This document shows positions 8,831 through 19,587 of a DNA stretch of 64,000 nucleotides, piece after piece. Origin of the DNA: Catellatospora vulcania. GTDB lineage: Bacteria > Actinomycetota > Actinomycetes > Mycobacteriales > Micromonosporaceae. Numbering within the stretch: position 1 is the first letter of the stretch; each line of letters starts with the position of its first letter. Position numbers and translations under genes: made by a program. Location: NCBI RefSeq assembly GCF_009720385.1, contig NZ_ML769311.1, positions 1-64,000 on the forward strand, given 5' to 3'. The notes under the pieces were generated by a model that was given only the letters and a program-made list of their open reading frames with translations, was not told where the DNA came from and did not search any database.

Positions 8831-8873
8831 CGAGGGCGGTGCGCCCCACACCCCGTGGTGCGCACCGCCCTCG
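8831..8873 (+). terminator. Terminator after recN
   Basis: A perfect 13-bp stem (CGAGGGCGGTGCG at 8831-8843; CGCACCGCCCTCG at 8861-8873) begins 14 nt after the recN stop. The 17-nt loop contains a further CAC/GTG pairing. No T run follows. Confidence 0.88.
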
Positions 8874-8909
8874 TCGCGTTTCCGGGGGCTGCACCGCACT
8901 TCGCCATCA

Positions 8910-8974
8910 ATGGACGTTGGCCTATCTAGATTACCTTTTAGCGCTCGGACTCATCCAGATAGGCCAACGTCCAT
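8910..8974. repeat. Long inverted repeat in convergent gap
   Basis: An 18-bp perfect inverted repeat (8910-8927 with 8957-8974; outer end ATGGACGTTGGCC) extends inward to 27-bp arms with two mismatches (8910-8936 with 8948-8974), leaving an 11-nt loop. It is clearly more AT-rich than its surroundings. It lies between recN and the convergent transporter gene, after recN's own terminator, so it may terminate the transporter transcript or be a mobile-element relic. Confidence 0.85.
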
Positions 8975-8999
8975 GGAAAACGGGATGGTGGACGCCGGG

Positions 9000-9332
9000 T
9001 CAGTGTTGTTGGCCGAGTTCGAGGGCGACCACGCCGGCGGCGACGAGGGCCAGGCCGACGACCTGGAGCCAGCTGAACCGGTCCTGGAAGAACACCACGC
9101 CCGCCAGTGCGACCAGGGCCACCCCGATGCCCGCCCAGATGCCGTACGCCAGCCCCAGCGCCATGCCGCGCTTGAGCACCTGGCTCAGCAGCACGAACGC
9201 GGTGATGTACCCCACGACCACCACCACGGACGGGATCGGCTTGGTGAAGCCGGCAGAGCCGCGCAGGCACACGGTGGCGATGACTTCGGCGATGATGGCT
9301 CCGGCGAGCATGAGGTAGATCACGAAGCTCAC
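9000..9332 (-). CDS. Small multidrug resistance (SMR) family transporter
   Basis: A 110-residue, four-helix inner-membrane protein of the EmrE/SugE family. The conserved Glu in TM1 (LAGAIIAEVIATVCLRG) carries protons and substrate. KPIPSVVVVVGY, AYGIWAGIGVAL and the C-terminal LVAAGVVALELG complete the fold. It should export quaternary cations or guanidinium. The GTG at 9332 gives the family length; the frame stays open to GTG 9410 with a hydrophilic 26-residue extension that I consider untranslated. It is divergent from steA and interrupts an otherwise co-directional conserved cluster, so it is probably an insertion. Confidence 0.9.
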   Translation of the reverse strand: MSFVIYLMLAGAIIAEVIATVCLRGSAGFTKPIPSVVVVVGYITAFVLLSQVLKRGMALGLAYGIWAGIGVALVALAGVVFFQDRFSWLQVVGLALVAAGVVALELGQQH

Positions 9333-9343
9333 TGTAGGTGAGC
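9327..9343. promoter_or_regulatory. Putative operator at SMR start
   Basis: A perfect palindrome GCTCAC-TGTAG-GTGAGC overlaps the proposed GTG start of the SMR gene. A 6-5-6 palindrome at a transporter start is the usual layout of a TetR-type operator. No TetR gene is adjacent, so a regulator would act in trans. Confidence 0.35.
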
Positions 9344-9483
9344 GATCTTGGGTCGGCGTTCGCGTGGCGTTGCGGTTACCGTTGATGTCGCGCGAGGTTT
9401 CGGACATCACAATTCAGCCCGTATGGGCCGATCAACGGGTGTCGTACGCGCCAATACCGGACTGACATGCCAGGATGGCTGCG

Positions 9484-10662
9484 ATGCGTCTTCCCACCTT
9501 GCGCCGGACCCGGCCCGCCGAACCGGGGATCCTCACCGGCACCGCACGGCTCGACCGCCGGACCAAACGTCTGGTCGGCCGACTGCGCCCTGGCGAGATC
9601 GCCGTGATCGATCACGTCGACATCGACCGGGTCGCCGCCGACTCCCTGGTGGCCGTGGGGGTGGCGGCGGTGCTCAACGCCAAGCCCTCCATCTCGGGCC
9701 GCTACCCCAACCTAGGTCCCCAGGTGCTGGTCGAGGCCGGCATCACCCTGCTCGACGATCTCGGCGAGGGGGTGTTCCAGCAGATCCGCGAGGGTGACTC
9801 GGTCCGGATCGAGGGCAACACCGTCTTCGTGCGCGGTGAGCCGGTGGCGCACGGGGTGCGCCAGGACGGCGACTCCATCTCCAAGGCGATGCTCGACGCC
9901 CGCGAGGGCCTGTCGGTGCAGCTGGAGGCGTTCGCCGCGAACACCATGGAGTACCTCAAGCAGGAGCGGGAGCTGCTGCTCGACGGTGTCGGCGTGCCCG
10001 AGATCAAGACCCAGATCTCCGGGCGGCACTGCCTGATCGTGGTGCGCGGCTACGACTACAAGGCCGATCTGGACGTGCTGCGGCCGTACATCCGCGAGTT
10101 CAAGCCGGTCCTGATCGGTGTGGACGGCGGCGCGGACGCGCTGGTCGAGGCGGGCTACACACCCGACATGATCATCGGTGACATGGACTCGGTCACCGAC
10201 GACGTGCTGCGCTGCGGCGCCGAGGTGGTCGTGCACGCCTATCCCGACGGCCGGGCCCCGGGTCTGGACCGGGTGCACCAGCTCGGTGTGTCGGGCATCA
10301 CCTTCCCGGCGGCGGCGACCAGTGAGGACATCGCGATGCTGCTGGCCGACGAGAAGGGCGCGACCCTGATCGTGGCGGTCGGCACCCACGCGACGCTGGT
10401 CGAGTTTCTCGACAAGGGCCGCGGGGGTATGGCCTCGACGTTCCTCACCCGCCTTCGGGTGGGCGGCAAGCTGGTCGACGCCAAGGGTGTGAGCCGGCTC
10501 TACCGGCAGAGCATTTCAGGTTCCTCATTGCTTTTGCTGGTATTGTCCGCCATTGCGGCGATGGCCGCGGCTGTCGCCGTGTCCACGGTCGGCAAGGCGT
10601 ACCTGTCGCTGGCCGCGGAGTGGTGGGACGACGTGATGTTCCACCTGCAGCGGCTGTTCTAG
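9484..10662 (+). CDS. steA: SteA-type cell-separation membrane protein
   Basis: A 392-residue protein. The N-terminal and middle parts resemble thiamine-pyrophosphokinase catalytic folds (DGVGVPEIKTQISGRHCLIV, GVDGGADALVEAGYTPDMIIGDMDSV). A transmembrane helix near residues 345-370 (SSLLLLVLSAIAAMAAAVAV) is followed by a short tail. In corynebacteria SteA works with SteB to activate peptidoglycan hydrolysis at the septum. ATG 9484 is chosen over ATG 9475 because AGGA at 9472-9475 then sits 8 nt upstream. It is followed by steB, as in mycobacteria (Rv1697/Rv1698). Confidence 0.9.
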   Translation: MRLPTLRRTRPAEPGILTGTARLDRRTKRLVGRLRPGEIAVIDHVDIDRVAADSLVAVGVAAVLNAKPSISGRYPNLGPQVLVEAGITLLDDLGEGVFQQIREGDSVRIEGNTVFVRGEPVAHGVRQDGDSISKAMLDAREGLSVQLEAFAANTMEYLKQERELLLDGVGVPEIKTQISGRHCLIVVRGYDYKADLDVLRPYIREFKPVLIGVDGGADALVEAGYTPDMIIGDMDSVTDDVLRCGAEVVVHAYPDGRAPGLDRVHQLGVSGITFPAAATSEDIAMLLADEKGATLIVAVGTHATLVEFLDKGRGGMASTFLTRLRVGGKLVDAKGVSRLYRQSISGSSLLLLVLSAIAAMAAAVAVSTVGKAYLSLAAEWWDDVMFHLQRLF

Positions 10663-10689
10663 GAACCCGGACGATCAAGAGGCTCTGAC

Positions 10690-11619
10690 GTGATCAACTT
10701 TAGGTACCACGTGGTGTCCATGACCGCCGTGTTCCTCGCACTGGCGATCGGCCTGGTCGTGGGGACCGCCGCGCTCAACGGCCCGGCGGCCGACGCCCTC
10801 GAGAAGAACGTCAACGCGCTGCGCGCGACCAACTCGCAGCTGCGCGACCAGGTCACCGGTCTGCGTGACCAGGCCAACCGCGAGGAGCAGTTCGTCACCG
10901 AGGCCGCGCCGATCATGCTGAACGGCAAGCTCACCAACCGCCGGGTGCTGCTGCTGGTGCTGCCCTCGGGCCGCGACCAGGTCGAGGGCGTCGAGAACAT
11001 CCTCAAGACCGCCGGTGCCAAGATCGTCGGCACGGTCGACCTGACCGACAAGTTCTTCAACCCGGACAACAGCGTCGAGCTGCTCGACCTGGAGAACAAG
11101 GCCGAGCCGGCCAGCGTGCCCACCACGGCCATCCCGGCCAACAGCGACGGTGTCGAGTCGTCCAGCGCGCTGCTGGCCGCGGTGCTGCTGGACCGCAGCC
11201 CGGCCGTGCCCGCCCCGGACCGCGCCGCGGTGCTCGCCTCGTACAGCAAGCTCGGCTATCTGACCACCAGCGGCGCCGTGACCGGCCCCGCGGAGGCGGT
11301 CGTGCTGGTCAGCGGCTCGCCGTACACCGACAGCCAGGCGGCGGGCAAGAACGCCTCCGTGGTCACCACCGCGGTGCAGTTCGACCACGCCGGGGTGGCG
11401 GTCGTCGGCGGCGTGCTCGGCGGCGAGGGCAACCTCATGATCGAGGTACGCGACGACGCCACGCTCGCCAAGACCATCTCGACCGTGGACAACGCGGAGA
11501 CGGTGCAGGGACAGGTCGCCGCCGCGCTGGCGCTGTACGAGCAGTTCGCCGACAGCAAGGCCGGGCACTACGGCGTCGGCCCCAACGCCGGATCGCTCCT
11601 GCCGCAGCAGCAGAAGTGA
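10690..11619 (+). CDS. steB: SteB/MctB family membrane protein
   Basis: A 309-residue protein with one N-terminal transmembrane helix (MTAVFLALAIGLVVGTAAL) and then a coiled coil (residues about 35-65: RATNSQLRDQVTGLRDQ). The large domain is probably extracytoplasmic. The family includes mycobacterial MctB (Rv1698), linked to copper export, and corynebacterial SteB, the partner of SteA in daughter-cell separation. The neighbouring steA favours the cell-separation role here. Start is a GTG 27 nt after the steA stop. Confidence 0.9.
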   Translation: MINFRYHVVSMTAVFLALAIGLVVGTAALNGPAADALEKNVNALRATNSQLRDQVTGLRDQANREEQFVTEAAPIMLNGKLTNRRVLLLVLPSGRDQVEGVENILKTAGAKIVGTVDLTDKFFNPDNSVELLDLENKAEPASVPTTAIPANSDGVESSSALLAAVLLDRSPAVPAPDRAAVLASYSKLGYLTTSGAVTGPAEAVVLVSGSPYTDSQAAGKNASVVTTAVQFDHAGVAVVGGVLGGEGNLMIEVRDDATLAKTISTVDNAETVQGQVAAALALYEQFADSKAGHYGVGPNAGSLLPQQQK

Positions 11620-11625
11620 GCTGAC

Positions 11626-12750
11626 GTGGGATTGCTCGCCAGAGCGGCACTGATCGGCCTGGGCGCTTACGGCGCCCGGGCCGCGCTGCGTGTGGTGCGC
11701 GACCAGCCCCGGGCCAAGGAGCTGGAGCGCACGAACTTCCGCGGCCGCACCCTCACCCTGGCCGGCGGCCCGGCGCTGGCGGTCTCGGCGAGCGTCACCA
11801 GCGCCCTCGGCGCGGGCGACCCGCGCACCGCGGCCGCCGCGCTCGCCGCGGGCCTGTCCGGCGGCGCGGTCGGCCTGTACGACGACGTTGTGGGCGCGCG
11901 CCCCGACCAGAAGGCCGACAAGGGCTTCCGCGGCCACCTGCGGGCACTGCGCGAGGGCCGGGTCACCAGCGGCCTCGTGAAGATCGCCGGGGTGGGCGCG
12001 GGCGCGCTGGTCGCCGCCGCGCTGCTGCCGGACCGCCGCGGCCGGGGCAGGCTCGGCCGGGCGGCCGAGGTGGCCCTGGGCGCGGGTGTGATCGCCGGCA
12101 GCGCGAACCTGATGAACCTGCTCGACCTGCGTCCCGGCCGGGCGCTGAAGGCCGGCCTGCTGGTCGGTGCGCCGCTGACCGCCACCCGCGCGGGCGGCCT
12201 GGCCGCCGGTCCGGTCGGCGCGAGCGCGAGCCTGCTGCCCGCCGACCTGGGCGAGGAGATCATGCTCGGCGACTCGGGCGCGAACGCGCTCGGCGCGCTG
12301 CTGGGGGTCAGCGCGACCGCCCGCACCGGCCTGTTCGGCCGCGCGGTCATGCTCGCGGGCATCGCCGCGCTGACTGCGGCCAGCGAGAAGGTCAGTTTCA
12401 CCAAGGTCATCGAGCGCACCCCGGTGCTGCGCGAGATCGACGCCTGGGGCCGCATCCCGGTGCAGAAGCCCGGCGGCGATCCCGCGTCTGCGGTCACCGC
12501 GCCCCGCACGGTTGTCGGACAGTCCGCCGAGCCCATGCCCACGGTTGCGGGTGCGACGGTGGCCGACCCGGTGACTCCGGCGGATACGGCCCCACCCAAG
12601 CCGAAGGTGGCGAAGAAGGCGGTGCGGGCCGTCGCGCAGGCCGCTCCGGCTGCGCAGGGACCGGATGAGGCCGACCATGCCACGGACGCGGCCCCGGCCG
12701 CGACGAAGCCGAGGCCACGAGCACGGGCGCCGCGCCGTACCGATTCATGA
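11626..12750 (+). CDS. MraY/WecA-like sugar-phosphate transferase family protein
   Basis: A 374-residue protein related to the polyprenyl-phosphate N-acetylhexosamine-1-phosphate transferases. Visible family motifs are GLYDDVVG (the paired aspartates), NLMNLLDLRPGRALK and MLGDSGANALGALLG. Several hydrophobic segments are present, but helices are fewer and shorter than in MraY (about 11), and the cytoplasmic HIP-type motif is not evident. The last about 95 residues are an Ala/Pro/Lys/Arg-rich disordered tail. The ATGA overlap with murJ suggests a shared role in lipid-linked envelope precursor handling; enzyme activity is unproven. Confidence 0.8.
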   Translation: MGLLARAALIGLGAYGARAALRVVRDQPRAKELERTNFRGRTLTLAGGPALAVSASVTSALGAGDPRTAAAALAAGLSGGAVGLYDDVVGARPDQKADKGFRGHLRALREGRVTSGLVKIAGVGAGALVAAALLPDRRGRGRLGRAAEVALGAGVIAGSANLMNLLDLRPGRALKAGLLVGAPLTATRAGGLAAGPVGASASLLPADLGEEIMLGDSGANALGALLGVSATARTGLFGRAVMLAGIAALTAASEKVSFTKVIERTPVLREIDAWGRIPVQKPGGDPASAVTAPRTVVGQSAEPMPTVAGATVADPVTPADTAPPKPKVAKKAVRAVAQAAPAAQGPDEADHATDAAPAATKPRPRARAPRRTDS

Positions 12751-14387
12751 CAGTGACCGCTGACGACAAGGCCGCGGCCCCCTCGGGCACCGGCCCGGCA
12801 GCGGCCCGCATCGCCGGCGCCGCGACGCTGATCGCGCTGCTGACCGTGCTGAGCCGGCTGGCCGGTTTCGCCCGCACCCTGGTGTTCTCGCAGACCGTCG
12901 GCGACGGCGGGCTCGGCGGCACCTATCTCGCCGTCAACACCATCCCCAACATCATCTTCGAGATCGTGGCTGGTGGGGCGCTGGCCGGCCTGGTGGTGCC
13001 GCTGCTGGCCGGGCCGCTGGCGGCGGGCGACCGCGAGCAGGTGCGCCGCACCGTGTCCGCGCTGCTGACCTGGGCCCTGGTGGCGCTGATCCCGCTGGCG
13101 GCGCTGCTGTGGCTGGCCGCCGACCCGGTCGTGACGCTGCTGCAGTCGACGGCGTCGCCGGAGCTGCACGAGGCGGGCGTGTCGATGCTGCGCGTGTTCG
13201 CGCCGCAGGTGCCGCTGTACGGCATCGGCATCGTGCTCACCGGCGTGCTGCACGCGCACCGCCGGTTCGCCTGGCCGGTGCTGGCGCCGCTGCTGTCCAG
13301 CCTCACCGTGATCGGCGCGTACCTGCTGTTCGCCGCGCAGGCCGGGGCGGACCCGCTGCCGGGCACGGTCAGCGGGGGAGAGCTGGCGATCCTGTCGGTC
13401 GGCACCACCCTGGGCGTGGTCGTGCTGACGCTGTGCCTGGTCATCCCGGTCGGTCGGCTGGGCCTGCGGCTGCGGCCGGTCTTCCAGGTGGAGCCCGTGC
13501 AGCGGCGGCGGATGAGCTCGCTGGCGCTGGCGGGCGCGGCGACGGTGGCGGCGCAGCAGGTCGCGCTGCTGGTCGCGATCATCCTGGCCGGCCGGGTCGT
13601 GCCCGTCGGCGACGAGGCGTCGGCCAACGCGCTCTACAACTTCGCGATGACGCTCTACCTGCTGCCGTGGGCGGTGCTCGCGGTGCCCGCCGCCACGGCC
13701 GCGTACCCGGCGATCGCGACCGCTTTCGCCACCGCCGACCACGCCGCGCTGCGGCACACCGTGGCCCGGACCAGCCGGGCGGTGCTGCTGCTCAGCGGGC
13801 TCGGCGCGGCCGGGCTGGCCGCGGTGGCCGCACCCGCGGCGGCGTTTCTGACCGAGGGCGACGGCACCGCGGCGCTGACCGCGGCGGTGCTCGCGTTCGC
13901 GCCGGGCCTGCTCGGCTACGGGCTGGCCGCGCTGCACCAGCGCACCCTGTACGCGGTGGGCGCGAACCGGCTGGCCGCGCTCGGGGTCAGCGGCGGCTGG
14001 GCGGTCACGCTCGTCAGCGCGGTGATCCTGTCGGCGGTGCTGCCGGACTCGCAGCGGGCGGCGGCGCTGGGCGCGGCGAACTCCATCGGCATGCTCGTCA
14101 TGGCGGTGCTGCTGGCGGTGGCGGTCCGTGCCCGGGTGGGCGGTAGTGCCCTGACCGGCCTGTTCCGTGCCGCCCTGGCCGCTTCGGCGGCCGCTTCGGC
14201 CGGGGCGGTGGCGGGCCTGGCGGCGGGCCGCGCGGTCGTCTCCGGGACCCCAGGCATCATGGGTCTGGTCGGACAGGGCATGCTGTCCGGTGGCGTGTCG
14301 CTTGTAGTCTTCCTGATCGTGTGTGCCCTGCTCGACCTGCCGGACCTGCGTCCGCTGCTCGAGCGGGTGAGCCGGCGGCGCGGGTGA
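12747..14387 (+). CDS. murJ: Lipid II flippase MurJ-like protein
   Basis: A 546-residue polytopic protein of the MviN/MurJ (MOP) superfamily with about 14 hydrophobic segments. Typical elements are the N-terminal LIALLTVLSRLAGFARTLVF, TYLAVNTIPNIIFEIVAGG, VFAPQVPLYGIGIVLTGVLHAHRRFAWPVL (spans residues about 150-180) and LPWAVLAVPAATAAYPAI. It should flip lipid-linked peptidoglycan precursors across the membrane. ATG overlaps the previous stop (ATGA). Many Micromonosporaceae have several MurJ paralogues, so this may not be the essential one. Confidence 0.88.
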   Translation: MTVTADDKAAAPSGTGPAAARIAGAATLIALLTVLSRLAGFARTLVFSQTVGDGGLGGTYLAVNTIPNIIFEIVAGGALAGLVVPLLAGPLAAGDREQVRRTVSALLTWALVALIPLAALLWLAADPVVTLLQSTASPELHEAGVSMLRVFAPQVPLYGIGIVLTGVLHAHRRFAWPVLAPLLSSLTVIGAYLLFAAQAGADPLPGTVSGGELAILSVGTTLGVVVLTLCLVIPVGRLGLRLRPVFQVEPVQRRRMSSLALAGAATVAAQQVALLVAIILAGRVVPVGDEASANALYNFAMTLYLLPWAVLAVPAATAAYPAIATAFATADHAALRHTVARTSRAVLLLSGLGAAGLAAVAAPAAAFLTEGDGTAALTAAVLAFAPGLLGYGLAALHQRTLYAVGANRLAALGVSGGWAVTLVSAVILSAVLPDSQRAAALGAANSIGMLVMAVLLAVAVRARVGGSALTGLFRAALAASAAASAGAVAGLAAGRAVVSGTPGIMGLVGQGMLSGGVSLVVFLIVCALLDLPDLRPLLERVSRRRG

Positions 14388-14422
14388 CCGGGCGGGCGCG
14401 GCGGGCGAGGGCAGGAGGACCG

Positions 14423-15547
14423 TTGACCACGGGGACGGAATGGACCGGCAGCGTGGTGCTGCTGCTCGCCTCCAGCACGGGCGGCATCGGCCAGCACGTG
14501 GCCGGGCTGGCCGAGGGACTGACGCGGGCCGGGTGCGAGGTGACCGTGTGCGGTCCCGCCGGCACCGAGGAGCATTTCCGCTTCACCGACCGCGGGGCGC
14601 AGTTCCATCCCGTCGAGATCCCCGCCGAGCTGCACCCCAGTGACATGCGGGCGGTACGCACGCTGCGCCAGTTCCTGGCCGCGTCGCGCCCCGCCGTGGT
14701 GCACGCGCACGGGCTGCGCGCCGGGCTGGCCGCGGCGCTGTCCCGCCCGCCCTGCCCGCTGGTGACGACCTGGCACAACGCGCCCCTGCGGGCGGGCCTG
14801 CGCGGCCGGGTGCACACGCTGGTCGAGCGGATCGTGGCGCGTTCCTCCGCGATCACCCTCGGCGCCTCCAACGACCTGGTCGCGCGGGCCCACGCGGTGG
14901 GCGCGGCCGACGCACGCCTGGCCCCGGTGGCCGCCCCCCGGCTGCGGCGCACCCGGCGCAGCAGGGCCGCGGTGCGCGCCGGGCTCGGCGTGGCCGACGG
15001 GGTGCCGCTGGTGCTGTCGGTGGGCCGGCTGCACCCGCAGAAGGCGTACGACATGCTGGTCTCCGTCGCCGCGCGCTGGCGGGACATGTCCCCGGTGCCG
15101 CGGTTGCTCATCGCGGGCGAGGGCCCGTCCTACCTCGACCTCGCCGCCCAGATCTCGCAGCTGCGCGCCCCGGTCACCCTGCTGGGGCACCGCACCGACG
15201 TCGGGGACCTGATCGCGGCGGCCGACCTCGGCGTGGTCACCAGCGTCTGGGAGGCACGCCAGCTGTTCGCGCAGGAGGCCCTCAGCGGCGGGCTGCCCCT
15301 GGTCGCCACGGCCGTCGGCGGCATCCCTGAGCTGGTCGGCGACGGCGCGTCGCTGATCGAGCCGAACGACCCGGACGCGCTGGACAGCACCGTGCGCAAG
15401 CTGCTCGGCGACGAGCAGGCGCGGTCGCGGCTGGCCGAGCGGGGCCTGGCCCAGGCCGCGACCTGGCCCGACGAGCAGGCCAGCATCGAGGGCGTGCGCG
15501 CCGTGTACGCGCAGCTGACCGCCGAGAACCGTGCGGGGCAGCGCTGA
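14423..15547 (+). CDS. GT4-family glycosyltransferase
   Basis: About 374 residues with a GT-B fold. The N-terminal domain starts VVLLLASSTGGIGQHVAGLA, the donor domain has LSVGRLHPQKAYDML and the acidic EX7E-type region WEARQLFAQEALSGGLPLVAT. It probably transfers a nucleotide-activated sugar to an envelope acceptor in the cytoplasm. TTG 14423 is preceded by AGGAGG (14413-14418); GTG 14384, overlapping the murJ stop as GTGA, is the alternative and would add 13 residues. The next gene starts on its last base (TGATG). Confidence 0.87.
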   Translation: MTTGTEWTGSVVLLLASSTGGIGQHVAGLAEGLTRAGCEVTVCGPAGTEEHFRFTDRGAQFHPVEIPAELHPSDMRAVRTLRQFLAASRPAVVHAHGLRAGLAAALSRPPCPLVTTWHNAPLRAGLRGRVHTLVERIVARSSAITLGASNDLVARAHAVGAADARLAPVAAPRLRRTRRSRAAVRAGLGVADGVPLVLSVGRLHPQKAYDMLVSVAARWRDMSPVPRLLIAGEGPSYLDLAAQISQLRAPVTLLGHRTDVGDLIAAADLGVVTSVWEARQLFAQEALSGGLPLVATAVGGIPELVGDGASLIEPNDPDALDSTVRKLLGDEQARSRLAERGLAQAATWPDEQASIEGVRAVYAQLTAENRAGQR

Positions 15548-17823
15548 TGCTCCGCCGGCCGGCACCCCTGTCCACGGCCCTCCTGCTGACCCTGCTGGCG
15601 CTGCTCGGCCTGGCCCTGGTCGGCACCGTCTCCCCGTCCGCGGCGGCGGCCGGTCCGGTCCGCGACGACGAGGCCGACTACGTGATCATCGCGGGCGCGG
15701 CCGGGCTGCGCTGGGACGACATCGACGCCGACCGGACCCCGAACCTGTGGAGGCTGGCCGAGCGCGGCGCGATCGGCTCCCTGTCGACCCGGTCCGCGCA
15801 CACGCCGACCTGCCCGGCCGACGGCTGGCTGACCCTGGGCGCGGGCAACTACGCCGAGCGGACCGGGGTCGGCGAGGAGCCCGCCGAGGGCGCCGCCGAG
15901 CCGAACCCGGACGTGCCCCAGCAGTGTCCGAAGCTGGACGTGGCGATCGAGCGGCCGGACGCGGTCGGGGCGTACCTGCCCGACCAGGAGGCGGTCGTGG
16001 AACGCCAGCGGGAGCTGCCGTTCGGCACCCTGCCCGGGGCGCTCGCCCAGTCGATGCGCTGCACCACGGCGGTCGGCCCGGGGGCGGCGGTCGCGGCGGC
16101 CCGCTCGTACGGCCGCGTCGACCGCTATCTGCCCGAGCTGCCGGCCGAGGCCGACGCGACGAAGGCGCTCAACGAGTGCCTGCTCAGCATCGTGGACCTG
16201 GGCGCGATCGACGGCCGTACCCCGGCGCAGCGGATGCGCCAGGCGGCGGCGGCGGACAAGCTGGTCGGCCGGCTGGTGGCGGCGCGGCCGAAGAACTCGA
16301 CGCTGCTGGTCGCCGGGGTCGCCGACACCGAGGCCAGCTCCCGGCTGCACGCGGTGATCGCCGAAGGCAAGGGCTGGGAGCACGGCTACCTGACCTCGGC
16401 CACCACCGGCCGTGCCGGCTACCTGCAGCTGGTCGACCTCGCGCCGACCGCGTTGAACCTGCTCAACCGCGACATCCCCAAGCGGATCATGGTCGGGCAC
16501 CCGGCGGTGCTGGCCGACGGACGTCCCGCGGACCTCGACCAGGCCACCGCGGCGGGCACCGACGCCGACCGGCGCGCCGCGGCCGCCCGTACCGTGTCGG
16601 CCTGGTTCTTCTGGCTGCTGGCGCTGGTGCAGATCGGCCTGTTCACGGCCGTGGTGCCGCTGCTGCGGCGCAGCTACCGCCATGCCGGGCCGACGGGGCC
16701 CACCCCGCCTCCGCAGCGGCTGGTGAGCGTCCTGGAGGTGCTGCTGACCGCGGCGTCGCTGGCGCTGCCCGCCGCGCTGATCACCGGCGTGGTGCCGTGG
16801 TGGCGCTTCGGCCGCCGCGGTCTGATCTTCGGCCTGGTCACGGCCGGTATCACCCTGCTGCTCACCTTCGTCACGGTCCGGCTGCCGGTGTACCGCAGAC
16901 GCACCCTCGGCCCGGTCGGCGTGGTGGCCGCGATCGCCGCGTCCGTGGTCGGCATCGACCTGCTCACCGGGGCGCGGCTGCAGCTCAACGGCGTGGCCGG
17001 CTACTCGGCCCTGGAGGGCACCCGGTACGCGGGCATCGGCATGGTCGGCATGGGCGTGTTCTTCGCCGGAGTGCTGCTCACCTCGGGCACGCTGGCCCAG
17101 CTCGTGCCGCAGCGCAACCGGCCGCTGCTGGTCGGCGCGATCGGCGCGGCGGGCGTGCTGCTGGTGGGCATCCCGGCGCTGGGCGCGGACGCGGGCGGGG
17201 CGGTCGCACTGACCGCGGGCGTATGCCTGACCGCCGCACTGTGCCCCGGCGGCTGGCTCACCTTCAAGCGGCTCGCCCTGGCCATGCTCGCCGGGCTGGC
17301 GGTGACCGTGGTGTTCGCGCTGGTCGACGTACGCCAGCCGGTGGACCAGCAGGGCAGCCTCGGCCGTTTCCTCACCCAGCTGTCCGACGGCACCTCCGCG
17401 CTGACCCTGAGCCGGCTCGGCGACGCCAACCGGATCGCACTGGTGACCAGCCCGCTCACGGTGCTGGCGCTGGTCTCGGCGGTCTTCCTGTGGGTGGTGC
17501 TGATGCGCCCGTGGGGCGGCCTCAAGCGGCTGTACGGCATCTACCCGCCCATCCGTGCGGCGGTGGCCGGCATGTGGCTGGCGTCGATCCTGGGCGGGTT
17601 GCTGGGCGGCGCGGCGCTCAACGTGATGGGCGCCGCGGCGGCCACCGCGGTCCCGGTGCTCACCCTGGGCGCGATGCGGGTGCTCGGCCACGCCGCCGAC
17701 CGCACCCGGATCGCCCTGGACGCGCCCGCCGGGCCCGGGGCCGTGAACGGCGACACTCCGCAGGGCCCGCCGACGCCCGCGACGGTGAGCGACGACACCC
17801 CCGAGGCGGTTTCAGGCACGTAG
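15547..17823 (+). CDS. Large membrane protein with phosphatase-superfamily-like domain
   Basis: A 758-residue protein. A signal/anchor (residues about 8-36) precedes an extracytoplasmic domain that starts DEADYVIIAGAAGLRWDDI and DRTPNLWRLAERGAIGSLST, the pattern seen at the metal-binding start of alkaline-phosphatase-superfamily proteins, although the usual nucleophile context is unclear. DLAPTALNLLNRDIPKRIMVG near residue 300 also fits that fold. About ten transmembrane helices fill residues 350-720. It is co-translated with the glycosyltransferase. An envelope polymer role is inferred from neighbours; activity is unknown. Confidence 0.75.
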   Translation: MLRRPAPLSTALLLTLLALLGLALVGTVSPSAAAAGPVRDDEADYVIIAGAAGLRWDDIDADRTPNLWRLAERGAIGSLSTRSAHTPTCPADGWLTLGAGNYAERTGVGEEPAEGAAEPNPDVPQQCPKLDVAIERPDAVGAYLPDQEAVVERQRELPFGTLPGALAQSMRCTTAVGPGAAVAAARSYGRVDRYLPELPAEADATKALNECLLSIVDLGAIDGRTPAQRMRQAAAADKLVGRLVAARPKNSTLLVAGVADTEASSRLHAVIAEGKGWEHGYLTSATTGRAGYLQLVDLAPTALNLLNRDIPKRIMVGHPAVLADGRPADLDQATAAGTDADRRAAAARTVSAWFFWLLALVQIGLFTAVVPLLRRSYRHAGPTGPTPPPQRLVSVLEVLLTAASLALPAALITGVVPWWRFGRRGLIFGLVTAGITLLLTFVTVRLPVYRRRTLGPVGVVAAIAASVVGIDLLTGARLQLNGVAGYSALEGTRYAGIGMVGMGVFFAGVLLTSGTLAQLVPQRNRPLLVGAIGAAGVLLVGIPALGADAGGAVALTAGVCLTAALCPGGWLTFKRLALAMLAGLAVTVVFALVDVRQPVDQQGSLGRFLTQLSDGTSALTLSRLGDANRIALVTSPLTVLALVSAVFLWVVLMRPWGGLKRLYGIYPPIRAAVAGMWLASILGGLLGGAALNVMGAAAATAVPVLTLGAMRVLGHAADRTRIALDAPAGPGAVNGDTPQGPPTPATVSDDTPEAVSGT

Positions 17824-17846
17824 CCCGCGGGTGAACGCCGGACCCG

Positions 17847-17855
17847 TGTTAGGGT
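17847..17855 (+). promoter_or_regulatory. pyrG extended -10 element
   Basis: TGT-TAGGGT forms an extended -10 element with its last base 8 nt before the pyrG GTG, which is consistent with a leaderless transcript. No convincing -35 box is visible, as often with extended -10 promoters. The C-rich run GAAACCCC lies between box and start. Confidence 0.5.
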
Positions 17856-17857
17856 GA

Positions 17858-19567
<1,710 letters not shown>

Positions 19568-19587
19568 CCCGGCCGGACAACCGAACA

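Noticed and set aside
8910-9341. Plus-strand frame starting in the inverted repeat and running through the SMR gene
   Set aside because: It is antisense to a well-supported transporter and begins inside a hairpin.
9333-9483. Guanidine riboswitch upstream of the SMR transporter
   Set aside because: The ykkC-type conserved segments are absent; only a short palindrome overlaps the start.
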